64,000 nucleotides of DNA from Euwallacea fornicatus. Its lineage: Eukaryota > Arthropoda > Insecta > Coleoptera > Curculionidae. The stretch is taken from contig NC_089546.1 of assembly GCF_040115645.1 (NCBI RefSeq), forward strand, positions 2,825,001 through 2,889,000. Direction: 5' to 3'. The notes beneath the pieces are model-generated. The model saw nothing but the letters and a program-made list of their open reading frames with translations, searched no databases and was not told the DNA's origin. This document shows, piece after piece, positions 33,820-44,799 of this stretch (the stretch's first letter is position 1; each line of letters starts with the position of its first letter). The position numbers and the translations under genes were made by a program.

Positions 33820-35659
33820 TGGTGGGAGAGTGGAGGGGAACTGTTTACAGCGGTGCATAATCTTCTCTACAATTCCTCGAATATTATTTTACAGCAGCCT
33901 GAATAGCACTGTCAAAATTGAGATCTCAGAACCAGGTACTGAAAAGGACACGTTATCAAAAGGTCCCATCAGTATTTGCGATCAGATAGGCAGGCCTGTC
34001 GCAAGAGGATCATGATGCAGAAGATCTCACGCTTGATGGATGTATCAGTTTGTCAAAAGCACCTTTAAGTAGGGTGTTAATCCATCTGTATTGCTTGGGA
34101 TCGAGTTACCACGAGAGATCCACTTAAAGGGACAAGAGGAGACGTTAATTTATATGACAAGATAGCGAGGAAAATTATCAAGGGGCAATAAGGCTTAATC
34201 CACTGCCCTTTCCGAAGCAGTGGTATTTAATCAGACTCTGTTGATTCTAATGCTGGCTGAATCTGACGATTAAGAAGTCCACCACAGAAACGGCAGGAAC
34301 ACTTCCCCGGAACAAGTCTTTATCCTTAATCGGCCTTTAAGGGTTATTTTTGTGCCCTTTCCGCAAACGCGTTCTATTTATCAAATTGCGTGCTGGGCCA
34401 TTCAAGGCTGCTCGGAAAGAAGGAAACACTTTATTTGGTACAAATGAAAATTAATGGATGGGGCTAAGCTGTATTGACACCTGCTTGCAACGCCATTAAT
34501 ATCGGTTGGAGATGTTTTCCTCCAACCAGGTTTTGTTCTTCTCATAAAGAGAATTTTTGATTATACGTATGTGCCTTATTAAACCTGAATTACCGCTTGC
34601 CGTCAATCATTCTTAACAACAACACGAAGTTCATTCACAAAATTTACATTGAACACAATAGAAATACAGGAAGTGGACGATTTTATCTCAACACCTGGAT
34701 TCTTACTTAACTATTGGTTCTCGGCTGAAACTCCTTCGTTTTTAATTGGTCATATATTAAGGCAGCAACTCGTTCAGCTAACACCTTTTGCCTCCCAGAT
34801 ATTAATCAAAAACAAAGAAGTTAGGAGGGTGAAGTTTCATAACCTGACGACGAAGCATAAACAGATTAGAAAACGCGAATAAGACCTTACGGGAGGTATT
34901 ACAATTTAATGGGATTAGCGTTGTTAAGTGAAATAATGTATGAACGTTGTGGTATTCTGATTCAAAATAATGAGCTACGGGTCGGGTTGAAAGTCTTAAT
35001 AATCCCCTGTTGCGGTATTGTATCTCGAGCACACGAGCAAGGATTCGGTTACCGAAATATCCCAGATTAATCTGTAAATTTTCCAATATAGCTTGTGGTT
35101 AATTGCACTTTTATCTTGATTTAATAAATAGAAATTATGCTAATTTCAAGCAAAGAAAATCCCATTTAAAATTTAAAGTGAACAAAAACTTGGCCTTGTC
35201 ATGAAAAAATGAGATCCTACCATGAAACAATGGGCTCGCTCTGATAGCATCAAAGTGAAAATTTATGACTAGCTATTTTTTTCCGGAAAAGAAGTGTTTA
35301 TTATGGAGGGCCCACATTAAAATCGTGAAAATTACTCGGTAATTAATGAGACAGCAAACAAAAACAAATATTTAATACAAGGTTGCACGTGCCTGCCTCA
35401 AAGTATTCTTGTCCGTTAAACATTGTCTAATAAATGATATTTGGTTTTGAAAACTCTGAATGACGAAAATAAATGCTGATAGTTAAACCCTGGGGATGTT
35501 TCGAAAAACGTAAAATAAAAATTGGCAAAAATTACTAGGACCCTGTATAATTCTCCAAGAGATTATATTAATCAACAGTACACTTCCATAAATATTTCAG
35601 AGGTGCCATCGCCTCATCAACCTTCCAAAGGGTTGATCTTTGTGCTGGCACAAACGTCA
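33820..35659. other. Non-coding stretch of even composition
   Basis: No transposon or gene homology. About 33900-34650 is more complex and less AT-rich than average, like unique sequence. A CCCTGTATAA at about 35543 is an isolated transposon-like terminus. Confidence 0.4.
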
Positions 35660-36577
35660 TACAAGGTGTCTCATAACATTATGCCATAAATTTTACCATG
35701 TCTTCTAAATCCCAAAATATAACGAAAATTTCATAACACTATATAGCGAAAAGCACTTCCTTAGTGTAAAAGGTTGGTTCCTGAGAATGTCTTTTATGAA
35801 TATTTTCGAAACGTTTTGAGATCACTTACTAAAATCTTGTGCTTTATCATAACATTTTGTGCTCTTTTTGAATTTCTTTAAAGAAATCGTCACATTGTTC
35901 CAGGGGTAATGTAGGTAATGCTTAAAAACTACCAAAACTTTTTTGTACCTAACTTTATTCACGATTTCATAGGAAAAATATTAAGTTTGAACATTTTTAC
36001 AGGAAAAAAATACTTGTCGAAAGTCGATAAATCCAAGATTTTTCGAGAAAATTGAGATTTAACAAATCGCTGGACACTATGTTTTATTAAATAAATATGA
36101 TGTTTAAAACAGTTTTCATTTTATTCTATTTTCTTTCATCATTATCATTTTCCTCACCAAACTTTATTAATAAATGCTGTCAAATGCGGGAATGTCAAAA
36201 ATATTTTTTGTAAATCTGAAAAATTATTTAAGTATTTAGCAAAATATATGTAACGTTCGACGAGTTGTTAAATGTCAATTTTTATCGAAAATTTAGACAT
36301 TTTGACTTTCCGCAAGAGTACTTTTTTATGTAAAAATCGTAAATTTAATATATTTTTTATAAATGGTCCATAAAGTTAGGTACTAAAAAGAATACTTCTC
36401 ACGCACTACCCCCCTATATTACCTGCCTCTGAAAAAATGTGACAATTTCTTTAGAAAAAAAGTCAAAAAGAGCATAAACAGTTAAAATAGAATAAAAAAA
36501 TATTATTAATTTATTTCAAGACGTTTCGAAAATAATAATAAAAAATATTCCGAGGAACAAACCTTTCACACCTTGTA
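35660..36577. mobile_element. 918-bp foldback element, no gene
   Basis: CAAGGTGT at 35662 and ACACCTTG at the other end, each next to TA, mark the edges. From AAAGGTTGGTTCC at about 35778 inward the left arm matches the reverse of the right arm (AAACAAACCTTTC at about 36557) through ATTTTCGAAACG, TGTGACAATTTCTTTA and TACCTAACTTTA segments, roughly 350-400 bp per arm with many changes. The left arm has about 85 extra bases near its end. No transposase trace was found. Old, judging by divergence. Confidence 0.8.
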
Positions 36578-37513
36578 TATCAAAAATAAAGTGTCTTGAT
36601 ATACGTTTATATGTAGTTTTTGTCATGTTTTTGGACCTAAAATATGTGGTAGAATTTCTGACACTATGTTCAGAACTACCTTGTATTATCACGATTTTTT
36701 GTGAATGATCGAATATGTAGCTCTAAGATTCGGATCCCTACAAAAAACCTACATGCAGTAAATTTGTAACAAACATGAATCTGATAACGCTTTTCCATGT
36801 GAAAACCAAGCATCGAATGGAAAAACGATATATTTATGTTAGTAATTAATTTACTTTATCTAGGTTTGCCAGACATTTTGAAAAAACTTTGTTGTTATTG
36901 TATATGTCGGAAATGTATTTGTTTCGGCAAGTTTCCACGAGAGAAAAACACCTTTCACTACATCGCATTTGTTCGCTTATTCAATAGGAAGAAGTCGCGA
37001 TATTTTCTAAAGTGGACTCATTTCAATTTTATCCATATTTCTGAGAAATTTCACAAAACAAAATCTTACACATTGCGAGCAGTCTCGTTTTCCTTCTTTC
37101 CCCTGCTTCTAAAATGTTGAAACGTCCATCCACTTACACAGGTCAAAGATCAGTTAGAGGTCGCCTGTATGATTTTCATGTTTTTACTTAAAAAAAAAAA
37201 CGTTTTCCGCGTTTCCAGTTATCCATGTGGAGTCTCATTTCATAGAATTTCATTCGCTTCAGGCCTCTGGCTGTCTCTCTATTTTCGAAATGCACGCAGA
37301 TCTCCTAACATGTTTCACGCGAAAAACGTGTTTACACTAATTTTTGTCTCTAAATTTTGAAAAAACCTCATATTTTGAATAGGAGATACGGAAACATTAG
37401 TTCAAATAAATATAACGTGACTAAGGGCCAAAGCTAAAGCGATTGTGCTATATTGCCATATGTGAAAATTGCTTTGTTTTAAATATACAAAGCATATTTT
37501 AACGTCGGTATAT
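36578..37513. other. Non-coding stretch
   Basis: No homology recognised; open frames of 94 and 63 codons here (36836-37120, 37169-37360) have no family signature. Confidence 0.4.
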
Positions 37514-37771
37514 TTAACGTTTTCGCAAGTAGGTAATAAAATTCCAAATAGAAATTTGCAAATAAATATTTTTTGCAGTCAATGATTCCACTAACAGTGG
37601 CAATCGATTATTACAGGTAGAGAGAGAATTAAATTGAACATAACTAGCCACAAAATAAAGCAGACAATTAAAGAAATTAACCAAAAAATTAAATCTGGTA
37701 TTGATATTTGAGGCAGTTTCGATATATGAGTTAAATGGATAAAACACTTCCATATTTTCGGACAAAGTGAC
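37514..37771 (+). repeat. Dispersed repeat, pair with 44545-44799
   Basis: Begins TAACGTTTTCGCA and ends GGACAAAGTGAC; both landmarks and several internal ones (GATTATTAC, TTGAACATAA, CAAAAAATTA) recur in the same order and orientation about 7 kb away. About 258 bp. No coding frame, no inverted ends seen. Identity unknown. Confidence 0.65.
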
Positions 37772-38969
37772 TGTAAAGATAGAAAAAATATTGTAAAAAG
37801 TTCATTAGTAGTTTCGCAATGACGTTCTCATTAGATTGAAAATACATACATATATGGAAGATTGTGTTTTCCGTAGACCCTTAAACAGAGTTTAAGAATA
37901 ATTAAAACTTAAATTGGCACTTTCATATCCAAAGTTTTAATTTATGCCACGCATTATACTGAATTCAGTTTGTTGAGTTAAGAGAATTAAAGGTTAATTT
38001 CCAAAAACCTCGGTAACGGTTAGAGGCACAAATGTATTTGCTGAATCCTTTTTTAGTGCGAAAAGCTCAGAGCACTAGATTTCATAAATATTCAAATTTC
38101 GGCGTTGATAAAAAATAGCTTGATTTTGTATCCATCGATAATGCACAGGCCGCATCATCTATCAACTAGCTTGAAGCAGCGATTTTTAACTAATTTGTCG
38201 TACCCCGCGAGATTTATTTCCAATTTGTATAATAAAAAAAACTTGGATTTCCTTTTGAATTACAACAAGCAACTGGTCTATTTCCGTCCGTCCGTCCATC
38301 GTGACTGATCATTTTTTCCAATGTTTCTGGACCACCCCGTAGACGCGTGGTGTCTCAACAGTGGTCAACGTTTCTTTGAATATTTCAGAGTTAGAGCGAA
38401 AACTTAACTAAAAGACTTGTAATACTTGTTTACAGCAATTTCTTATCTTGTATTCGAGATATGGACATTAATAAAGATTATGTGAAAATCTTGTTAGCGA
38501 TTTTAATAAAAAATTCTCTTACATTTTCAGGTCTCTTCTCTGAATCCTAATAAAAATCTGTTTCAGCATCTGTCCAATTAGCGTCCCAAGATTCCGATTA
38601 CGAAATTAAGCAAAGGTAGCGTGTAACTAGAGTTTAATTAGTTTCGCGATAACTGACTCACCCTTCCTGCCTTTCAAGTCAGGGGAACACCCTCTCGTTA
38701 TTAGCTCGAACGTCTGTATTTTGCATGGCACATTCCGCCAAAAAAAAATTAATAACCAAAAAACCTTAATTAGTTTAACAAGAAAAACTTCTGTTAATTG
38801 TAGCTCAGTGAATTATACTTAAACACCCTTTGTATTATTATTTTCTCAATACGGGCCTTAGAAATAGAACTCTGAACATAATACTGATGTTGATGAATGA
38901 ACGGGTTATAACAAAAACCCCGCTCTTAGGTGTATGTCCGTCCCCTGAAAGCAAGCGATCTTAAAATGG
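37772..38969. other. Non-coding stretch
   Basis: Nothing recognised apart from a short (GTCC)n-like run at about 38285-38296. Confidence 0.4.
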
Positions 38970-39165
38970 GTTTTTAATGGTATAGAATGCAAAGATGGGT
39001 CTTCTGATACTGAGCCCAACAAAGCCCGGGTGCGAGATTTGCCAGTTCGTACACCGACGGCAAACACAAATATCAGTTTTGGTGATCGGAATCGGGTTTG
39101 ATAACGATCTTTTATAAGCCAGAGTTGCTTGGACTTGGTTGTCAAAGGGTATAGTCCTGTCTACC
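38970..39165 (+). pseudogene. Possible RNase H scrap of a non-LTR retrotransposon
   Basis: KDGSSDTEPNKA at about 38991-39026 resembles the first strand of the retrotransposon RNase H domain (usually TDGS), and YKPELLGLGCQR at about 39113-39148, in another frame, resembles the following FQAELLAL helix. The order and distance fit, but the link needs a frame change and the match is short. The reading is tentative. The surrounding sequence gives no further reverse-transcriptase homology. Confidence 0.35.
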
Positions 39166-39402
39166 TCTATATTCCCTTGAATGAGAGACTAAAACTTTCC
39201 TGCTTATGATCCGTGTTGAAGCTAATAAAGAGGTTTCGTGTCAGCCACATTTACCTTCTCATGGTCATTAAGGAAAGAAGTTATGCCGCTAATACCCGCC
39301 TAGAACTGTCATTAAGGGTATTACCCATTTACATTACTATAAGAGGATTTTCCCCTAGCGTTTTGCGGGAAAAACTGTTTTTATTTTACCATTCATTAAA
39401 TA
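39166..39402. other. Short non-coding stretch
   Basis: No feature recognised. Confidence 0.3.
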
Positions 39403-41261
39403 TACAGAGCTCGTAAAAAGTATTGCAATACATTTGCAACTTTTAAACATCTGATATATTTTTAAAACCCCTACACCCGTATACTTTTATTTTACAACAG
39501 GCATTTTATGCATTAGTTTCGACGTTCAAAATTTTCAACCCTACTACCTTTTTATTTTCACATGGATTTCTTGTATTGTACTTTATTATGTACATCAAAT
39601 GAAAGATTGTTCAACAAGGGATCCAACGGTATACGCAGAACTAAAAACTGCAGTTTCTTTAAAATATTAAATTTTTTTAGATGCAAAATAAGGTAACTCA
39701 TTATTACATAAACACAAAATTCAAATTAGTTTCAATTTAGCAATGACACAATCAGTCGTTCCTCGACCTTTTTTTTATGAAAATTGCCCAGTTTTGCTTC
39801 TGTTATTAATTCTAATTCTGTTTGAATTCTAAGATCTAAATTACCTAAATTTTGTGCTCTATTTTTGCAAACGGAACCTTTTAAATGATCCCCAAAAATT
39901 GAGGAACGTAAGGTCCGGGGATCGTGCTGGTCAATCCATTGCGCCTCATCTCCCGAAGAAAATCTCATCAAAATCCTCTGTTACAGCCATGGCATAATGT
40001 GGTAGGACACCATCTTGTTGGAACCAAATATTGTTGGCTTCTTGTTTCCTATTTTTCCTAGAAAAATTGCGGCTATTGACGACACTGCATATTTCGTTAT
40101 GCAACAAGTGCGTGTATGATACGTTGTGTAAGTTGCCCTCTATACAAAATGTACCAATTAACTGGATTATACCCATTCGTACGTTGAGCTTTTGCAGATG
40201 TTGAATATGCAAAGGTTGCATCCAATGAGCATTGGTTGCAGACCAGTAGCTACAATTATGTCGATAAATACATCCATATAAGCAATACGTTGCTTCAACC
40301 TGAAAATAATATAACTTTGAAGGCCTTTTTCTTGCATTAGTTCACAAAATTCCATCCTGCGTTTAAAATCTTCAGAGGTCAACACTTGGGTAAGGAAAAT
40401 TTTATATACTAAATAAAATATTTCTCATTTTGAAAGATTCCTTACTGATTTTACAGAAACATCAAATTCGTGCTCAAGTTTGCTGGTAAACTGTAAGGAG
40501 CTTTGATCGATATATAAAAGAATGTCTAGTGCTTTATGGCCAGCAGTGGCTATTCAAAGCCTTTCAAATTTCGAAGAAGCTTTCACACTTTCAGTTTGTT
40601 GAATTTTTTTTTAATCCGACAAACCACACTTCCATCAATGGGTCGGTCTAGATATTTCCCATTAAATATGAGACACATCTCTTCGTAAGTTCTTTTCCGA
40701 TTTCCCTCCCCCGAAAAACTGAGGTTTGAATTTTTTGCTTCTAACGTAAACGGTCAATTTTTTTATATTCTAACTGTGGTAGATGTCTGATAGCTGATTT
40801 CGATTAATAATGATTTCTATGGAAACCTAAATATTTAATATTTAAAAACTTGCTTACATTGAAAACAATTTGGAATTTCTACGTCTTGTAATTTTTTCAC
40901 TCTCTTTCAAAGTGAAATAAGAATGGTTTATCTATCTAGGGAGCAAAGATTAAAGCTTTTAATATCTTTAAGGTATGAACTTTGTTCGATTTTTTACAGG
41001 AAACTTTAGATCCAATTTTAATTGAGTAAACTATGGTATCCCTTATCGAATTACCTTTTATTTGGTATATTACAAGGGGTACCTTTCAAATTGAAAATAC
41101 AAAGTTGGTAGGGGTAGGTGGATAGGGCAGAAAATTAAACATTGTAAATAAAGTATTGAGTGCCTTTATTGAAATAAAATTATACTCGTTTTAGCATTTG
41201 TTTAAATTATCGGGTGTACGAAACCTATAAACGTGTTTTAATATTTTTTACAAACGCTGTA
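39403..41261 (-). mobile_element. End-to-end 1.86-kb DD41D-like element
   Basis: Left edge TATA/CAGAGCTCGTAAAAAG at 39401-39420; right edge TTTTTTACAAACGCTGTA ending at 41261. The arms, 39403 to about 39670 and about 41020-41261, are inverted copies with many differences, recognised by blocks such as AAATAAAAGTATACGGGTG against AAATAAAATTATACTCG and GGATCCCTTG against GGTATCCCTTA. Between them is a decayed transposase on the minus strand in the expected position and orientation. Old insertion. Confidence 0.8.
39735..40745 (-). pseudogene. Decayed full-length transposase, minus strand
   Basis: From about 40745 downward: NRKRTYEEMCLIFN and VVCRIKKKFNKL (N-terminal helix-turn-helix), a degraded middle, EDFKRRMEFCELMQEKGLQ at about 40380-40320, then SYWSATNAHWMQPLHIQHLQ and KLNVRMGI at about 40250-40170, GTFCIEGNLHNVSY, second Asp in WFQQDGVLPHYAM at about 40030-39990, then DEIF and, across frame changes, a WPARSPDL-like segment near 39930. 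The stretch with the first Asp is damaged. Length about 1 kb, normal for the family. Two of the pieces are open for over 70 codons. Confidence 0.8.
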
Positions 41262-42625
41262 TTCAATTTTTCCTGTTTTAAACCACCCCCTTAAAATGAA
41301 GGGACAAATGCCTCGTTTATCAAATTTAAACTGGGACTTAAATGCATTTTGAAATATGGGGTAGCGACCGACCTAATCAACCCTACTTACGTCACTAAGT
41401 AGAATTTATTACTTTTGCATATCTATTGGGCAAGCTCAAACCAAGAACATTAATTTATGTGTGAAACGACTGATAAAGACCCTGAGCCACGTGACCTCGC
41501 AGTTTTAAAATAAGGGCGTGGGGATGCAAGTAAGCCCTTTTTTAGGCTTTCAGCCACGATTAGTTTGGATACAGTGTCTGATTTGGTTCTAGGGCTGTAA
41601 TGATTCGACCAACCCCCGTAAACATAAAGGAGATTCATAGGGGTCGAAGGAAAGACATATCTAAGCCCTTTTTTCGACAGGCTTTCTAATACCCCTATAA
41701 TACATTTCCTTCATTTTATTTTTTGTAAATGAGATTAAGGCTCTAGTTCGCAGATTTATGGGACGTTTCGGGTATCCCAATGCAAACATTATTGTGTTTT
41801 GTGATAAACATAGTTGGAGTGATCGTTTTTTAGGGTGCGGCGATGATTTGTTTTAAACCTACAAGCAGAATAGGCGGGGTTGGATGGTTGTTGTGAGTGG
41901 GATTAAAATTTATGCGTAATGGAGAAAGTCGTTCTGTGGGAATCTGTAAAAAGAATTTAATTGGAATTTATGCCCCAAATGGTGGTTCAAGAAACTTTGA
42001 GCCAGATGAACTGCTCCGATCGATCTATACTGGCACATGTCTGAGTCGACTGGTTTTTGGTCACGTCTTTGACATTTTTGCCATAGTTTTCGCCATGAAA
42101 ATAACTGTCAGAAAAGCACCATCGCTCGTGAACCTCAACTCTTGCATGTACGCCACTGTACTTTCAACTAAGTAGTTACTGCCGTGACTCACTTCAACTA
42201 TGTTTCTCGCATTTTTTGTGATCTATGCCTGGTACTAATATCTATGAAAGATTTATGCCCAGTCCCAACAATTTCTGTTACTCATGAACTATTCCAGATT
42301 AAGGAAAAATGGTCTGAACTTTCCTGTAAATTTTTTTAAAGATCTATAATTTCAGAAATTTAAGACCTTTTAGGAACTTATGTATCATTCTAACTCTGAA
42401 GTTAAATGGAAAATTGTAGTTTATGTAACTGTGTAAATCTGGTATCTAGTGCACATTACCATTAAATATTTAGATTCTTATAGGGATGGTGAATCTCACC
42501 CCGCATTTCCTATTGTCTACGAAGAATCTTATGGTAGTTGTTGTTTAAGGTATCTATAAACATAGTGCCGTATGTTCCACTACGTGTTTTAGATATAAAA
42601 AAATGACGGAGACTTCATATACATA
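41262..42625. other. Non-coding stretch
   Basis: No homology recognised. AAGCCCTTTTTT followed by AGGCTTTC occurs twice, at about 41535 and 41663. A 92-codon plus frame at 41897-42175 is unassigned. Confidence 0.4.
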
Positions 42626-43462
42626 TACGGGGTGTCCCTTTTAAAGCTGCAATTGAAGATTACTCAAAAATGGTACGTTGTATGAAAAAAAGTTTCAAAT
42701 AAAAGTTGTGTGGTAAAGAGGGGGACAAGTCATGTAGATAGTGACTTTTAGCTAAAACGTCGTTTTAAGATAATTTTAAGGACAACTTTTTTTCCAAATG
42801 GTAATTCCTTATTTTTTCCAGATTCTTATAGACCCTCAAAAAAATGAATATCTTTTATTTAAACAATTTTTTTATTAGATGCTTTGGTGCAGAGTTATCT
42901 TTGATTTTAGTACAATTTTTGAGATAGTTAAAATTATGGAATTTTTTTTCTATAAAAGCTTTGCAATGCATATTTTGTAAAACTTATAGCAATCCTTCTA
43001 TCTAAAAAAAAAATAGTTCTATTAAAAAATAATTAGGTTTTTTAAACTTGGCAAATTAATTTACAATCCTGATTTAAGAAACTTATAGAAGAAATGTTCA
43101 ACAGAATGTCCTTCCTAGTCCAAATACGTCTTAACTCTTATTCGAAAACAATTGGTTACTCTGCGCAACATCTCCTCATTTAGCAGTTGACACACATTTT
43201 CACTTCTCCTTTTCATGTCGTTTGCAGTTGTTGGTACTTCTGCATCAACTTTATTCTTCAAAAAACCCCTGAGGAAAAAATCTGGCGAGGTCAAATCAGG
43301 CGACCTAGAAGGCTAGTTCGTTTGACCGCCCCGTCCAATCCATCGAGTTGGATACATTTCATCCAGAAACTCACGAGACATTCTAGAAAAATGGGCCGAA
43401 CAGCCGTCATGCTGATATCACATCACCCGTCTAATCACAAATGGAATCTTTTCTAACACTTC
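42626..43462 (-). mobile_element. DD41D-like element, right part missing
   Basis: Starts at TA 42626-42627 with CGGGGTGTCCC and shares its left ~830 bp with the element at 27704-28915. It retains the outer inverted end that that copy lost, and stops at about 43462 in the middle of the transposase. On the minus strand, 43460 to about 43090 encodes HDG (second Asp), RWIGRG near 43355, RSPDLT near 43310 and PDFFLRGFLKNKV near 43270 through stops and one frame change. No right end is present. Confidence 0.8.
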
Positions 43463-43574
43463 ACTGTAGCAAGTGACTAGAAATTATTTTCACTAAATGT
43501 TTTAAAACATTCCGGATGGATATGACTGTCAGCATCACCTCATTGCCCTTTGGGTAAATATAAAATTATTTACT

Positions 43575-44070
43575 TATTTTAGAGAAATTTGTAAATTATT
43601 TGACAGCACAAATTTGCATTCTATAATACAGTGTCCATAAAATATTCTGGATTTTATAGAGATGCGCAAAATTAACCAACTAGAAGATGAACATCAGCTC
43701 GTTTTGATTTTTTACTTTGTGTTAAAATATGTTTATTTAATCTCTTTTGGAGAAAATTGTAGGTTAGACAATTTTGTAAATTTGAATGCAGTTACAGATC
43801 TCTGAGAAATATTTTGACTTTCGAAAAGATGTGCCAAAGTATCTCATTCTGATAATAACCCTGCCTCCTTTTTTACAAGATATTCTGCCTTCTACAGAAA
43901 TGTAGTAGTAAAGTATTCAATATTTATATCTATATCATGAAATTTTCATGTTGTAGAAGAATGAATTTATCGAACTTGCTATGGAGAAAATTGCAAACTA
44001 TTGAACCATGTTAACACGGCTACCGTAGCAGATCCCTGTGACGTGTTCTGACTTCTAAAGATATTCTATT
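43575..44070 (+). repeat. Degenerate tandem repeat, about three or four units
   Basis: GAGAAATTTGTAAATTATTTGACA at 43582, GAGAAAATTGTAGGTTAGACA at 43750 and GAGAAAATTGCAAACTATTGA at 43984 are each followed at a similar distance by a GATCTCTG/GATCCCTG plus TTCTGACTT-like block (about 43630, 43797, 44030). A partial unit lies near 43877. Spacing of 170-235 bp is irregular, as in an old array with indels. Non-coding. Confidence 0.45.
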
Positions 44071-44544
44071 GCACATCAAACGTAGAGCTAGAATAAGGCA
44101 TAAGGTCATAATAGGTCTGAATCGTTTCAGATTTTCCCTATGACGATTGCATTTACCTTCAAGACCAAGACAAAGATAATAGGAAATAAAATATTTTAAT
44201 TTTTCGAAAATTTGAATTTTTTTCTTAGTTCTAAAAGTATGGTTTAATAGATTTTGTAAAACAAATTTTAAAAATTAGAAGCTGTTGCGTTAGAAAAAAC
44301 GGAAACTTGTTCTAACTCTAATGCTACGAGAGCTACCCACGGACTACACGCCGTTACACGCAGGATATCCTGTATAATTTGATATGGTCGCGAGTGAAAA
44401 TGACACTACACGAAAAACTAAAGCTCTTTCAGAGAATGCATTTAAAAGCACATATTTTAAATCATAAAATAGATTTTTAACATGAGTTTTCCCGAGAGGA
44501 AAAAGTGTCTCATTACGTCTCCAATTCTGGCGTCTTCAAATTTT
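44071..44544. other. Non-coding stretch with a lone transposon-like terminus
   Basis: GGATATCCTGTATAA at 44362-44376 looks like a right end of a TA-inserting element; I found no left partner. Confidence 0.35.
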
Positions 44545-44799
44545 TAACGTTTTCGCACGAGGAAGTATAATGAATATAAAGTAATAAAATCACAAAATGG
44601 AAATTTTTATGCAAATCTATGTTGCAGTTATTTCATTGATTGCAACTGATTATTACGGTCAGGTAGAGATTGAAATTGAACATAAATAAGCACAATTGAA
44701 GAAATAAAGCAAAAAATTACGTTTCGTTTTGAAATGTGAGTAAAAATCAACACGTGGAATAAATGGATTTTAAAAAATTTAATTTTTGGACAAAGTGAC
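44545..44799 (+). repeat. Dispersed repeat, pair with 37514-37771
   Basis: Same start (TAACGTTTTCGCA), internal landmarks and end (GGACAAAGTGAC) as the copy 7 kb upstream, same orientation and almost the same length (255 bp). About two thirds identical by eye. Confidence 0.65.

Noticed and set aside
40923..40980. Plus-strand MVYLSREQRLKLL, like the start of some transposases
   Set aside because: Lies outside and antisense to the real transposase of that element, and the frame ends after about 26 codons.
43187..43456. 89-codon plus-strand frame
   Set aside because: Antisense of the transposase fragment in the element at 42626.
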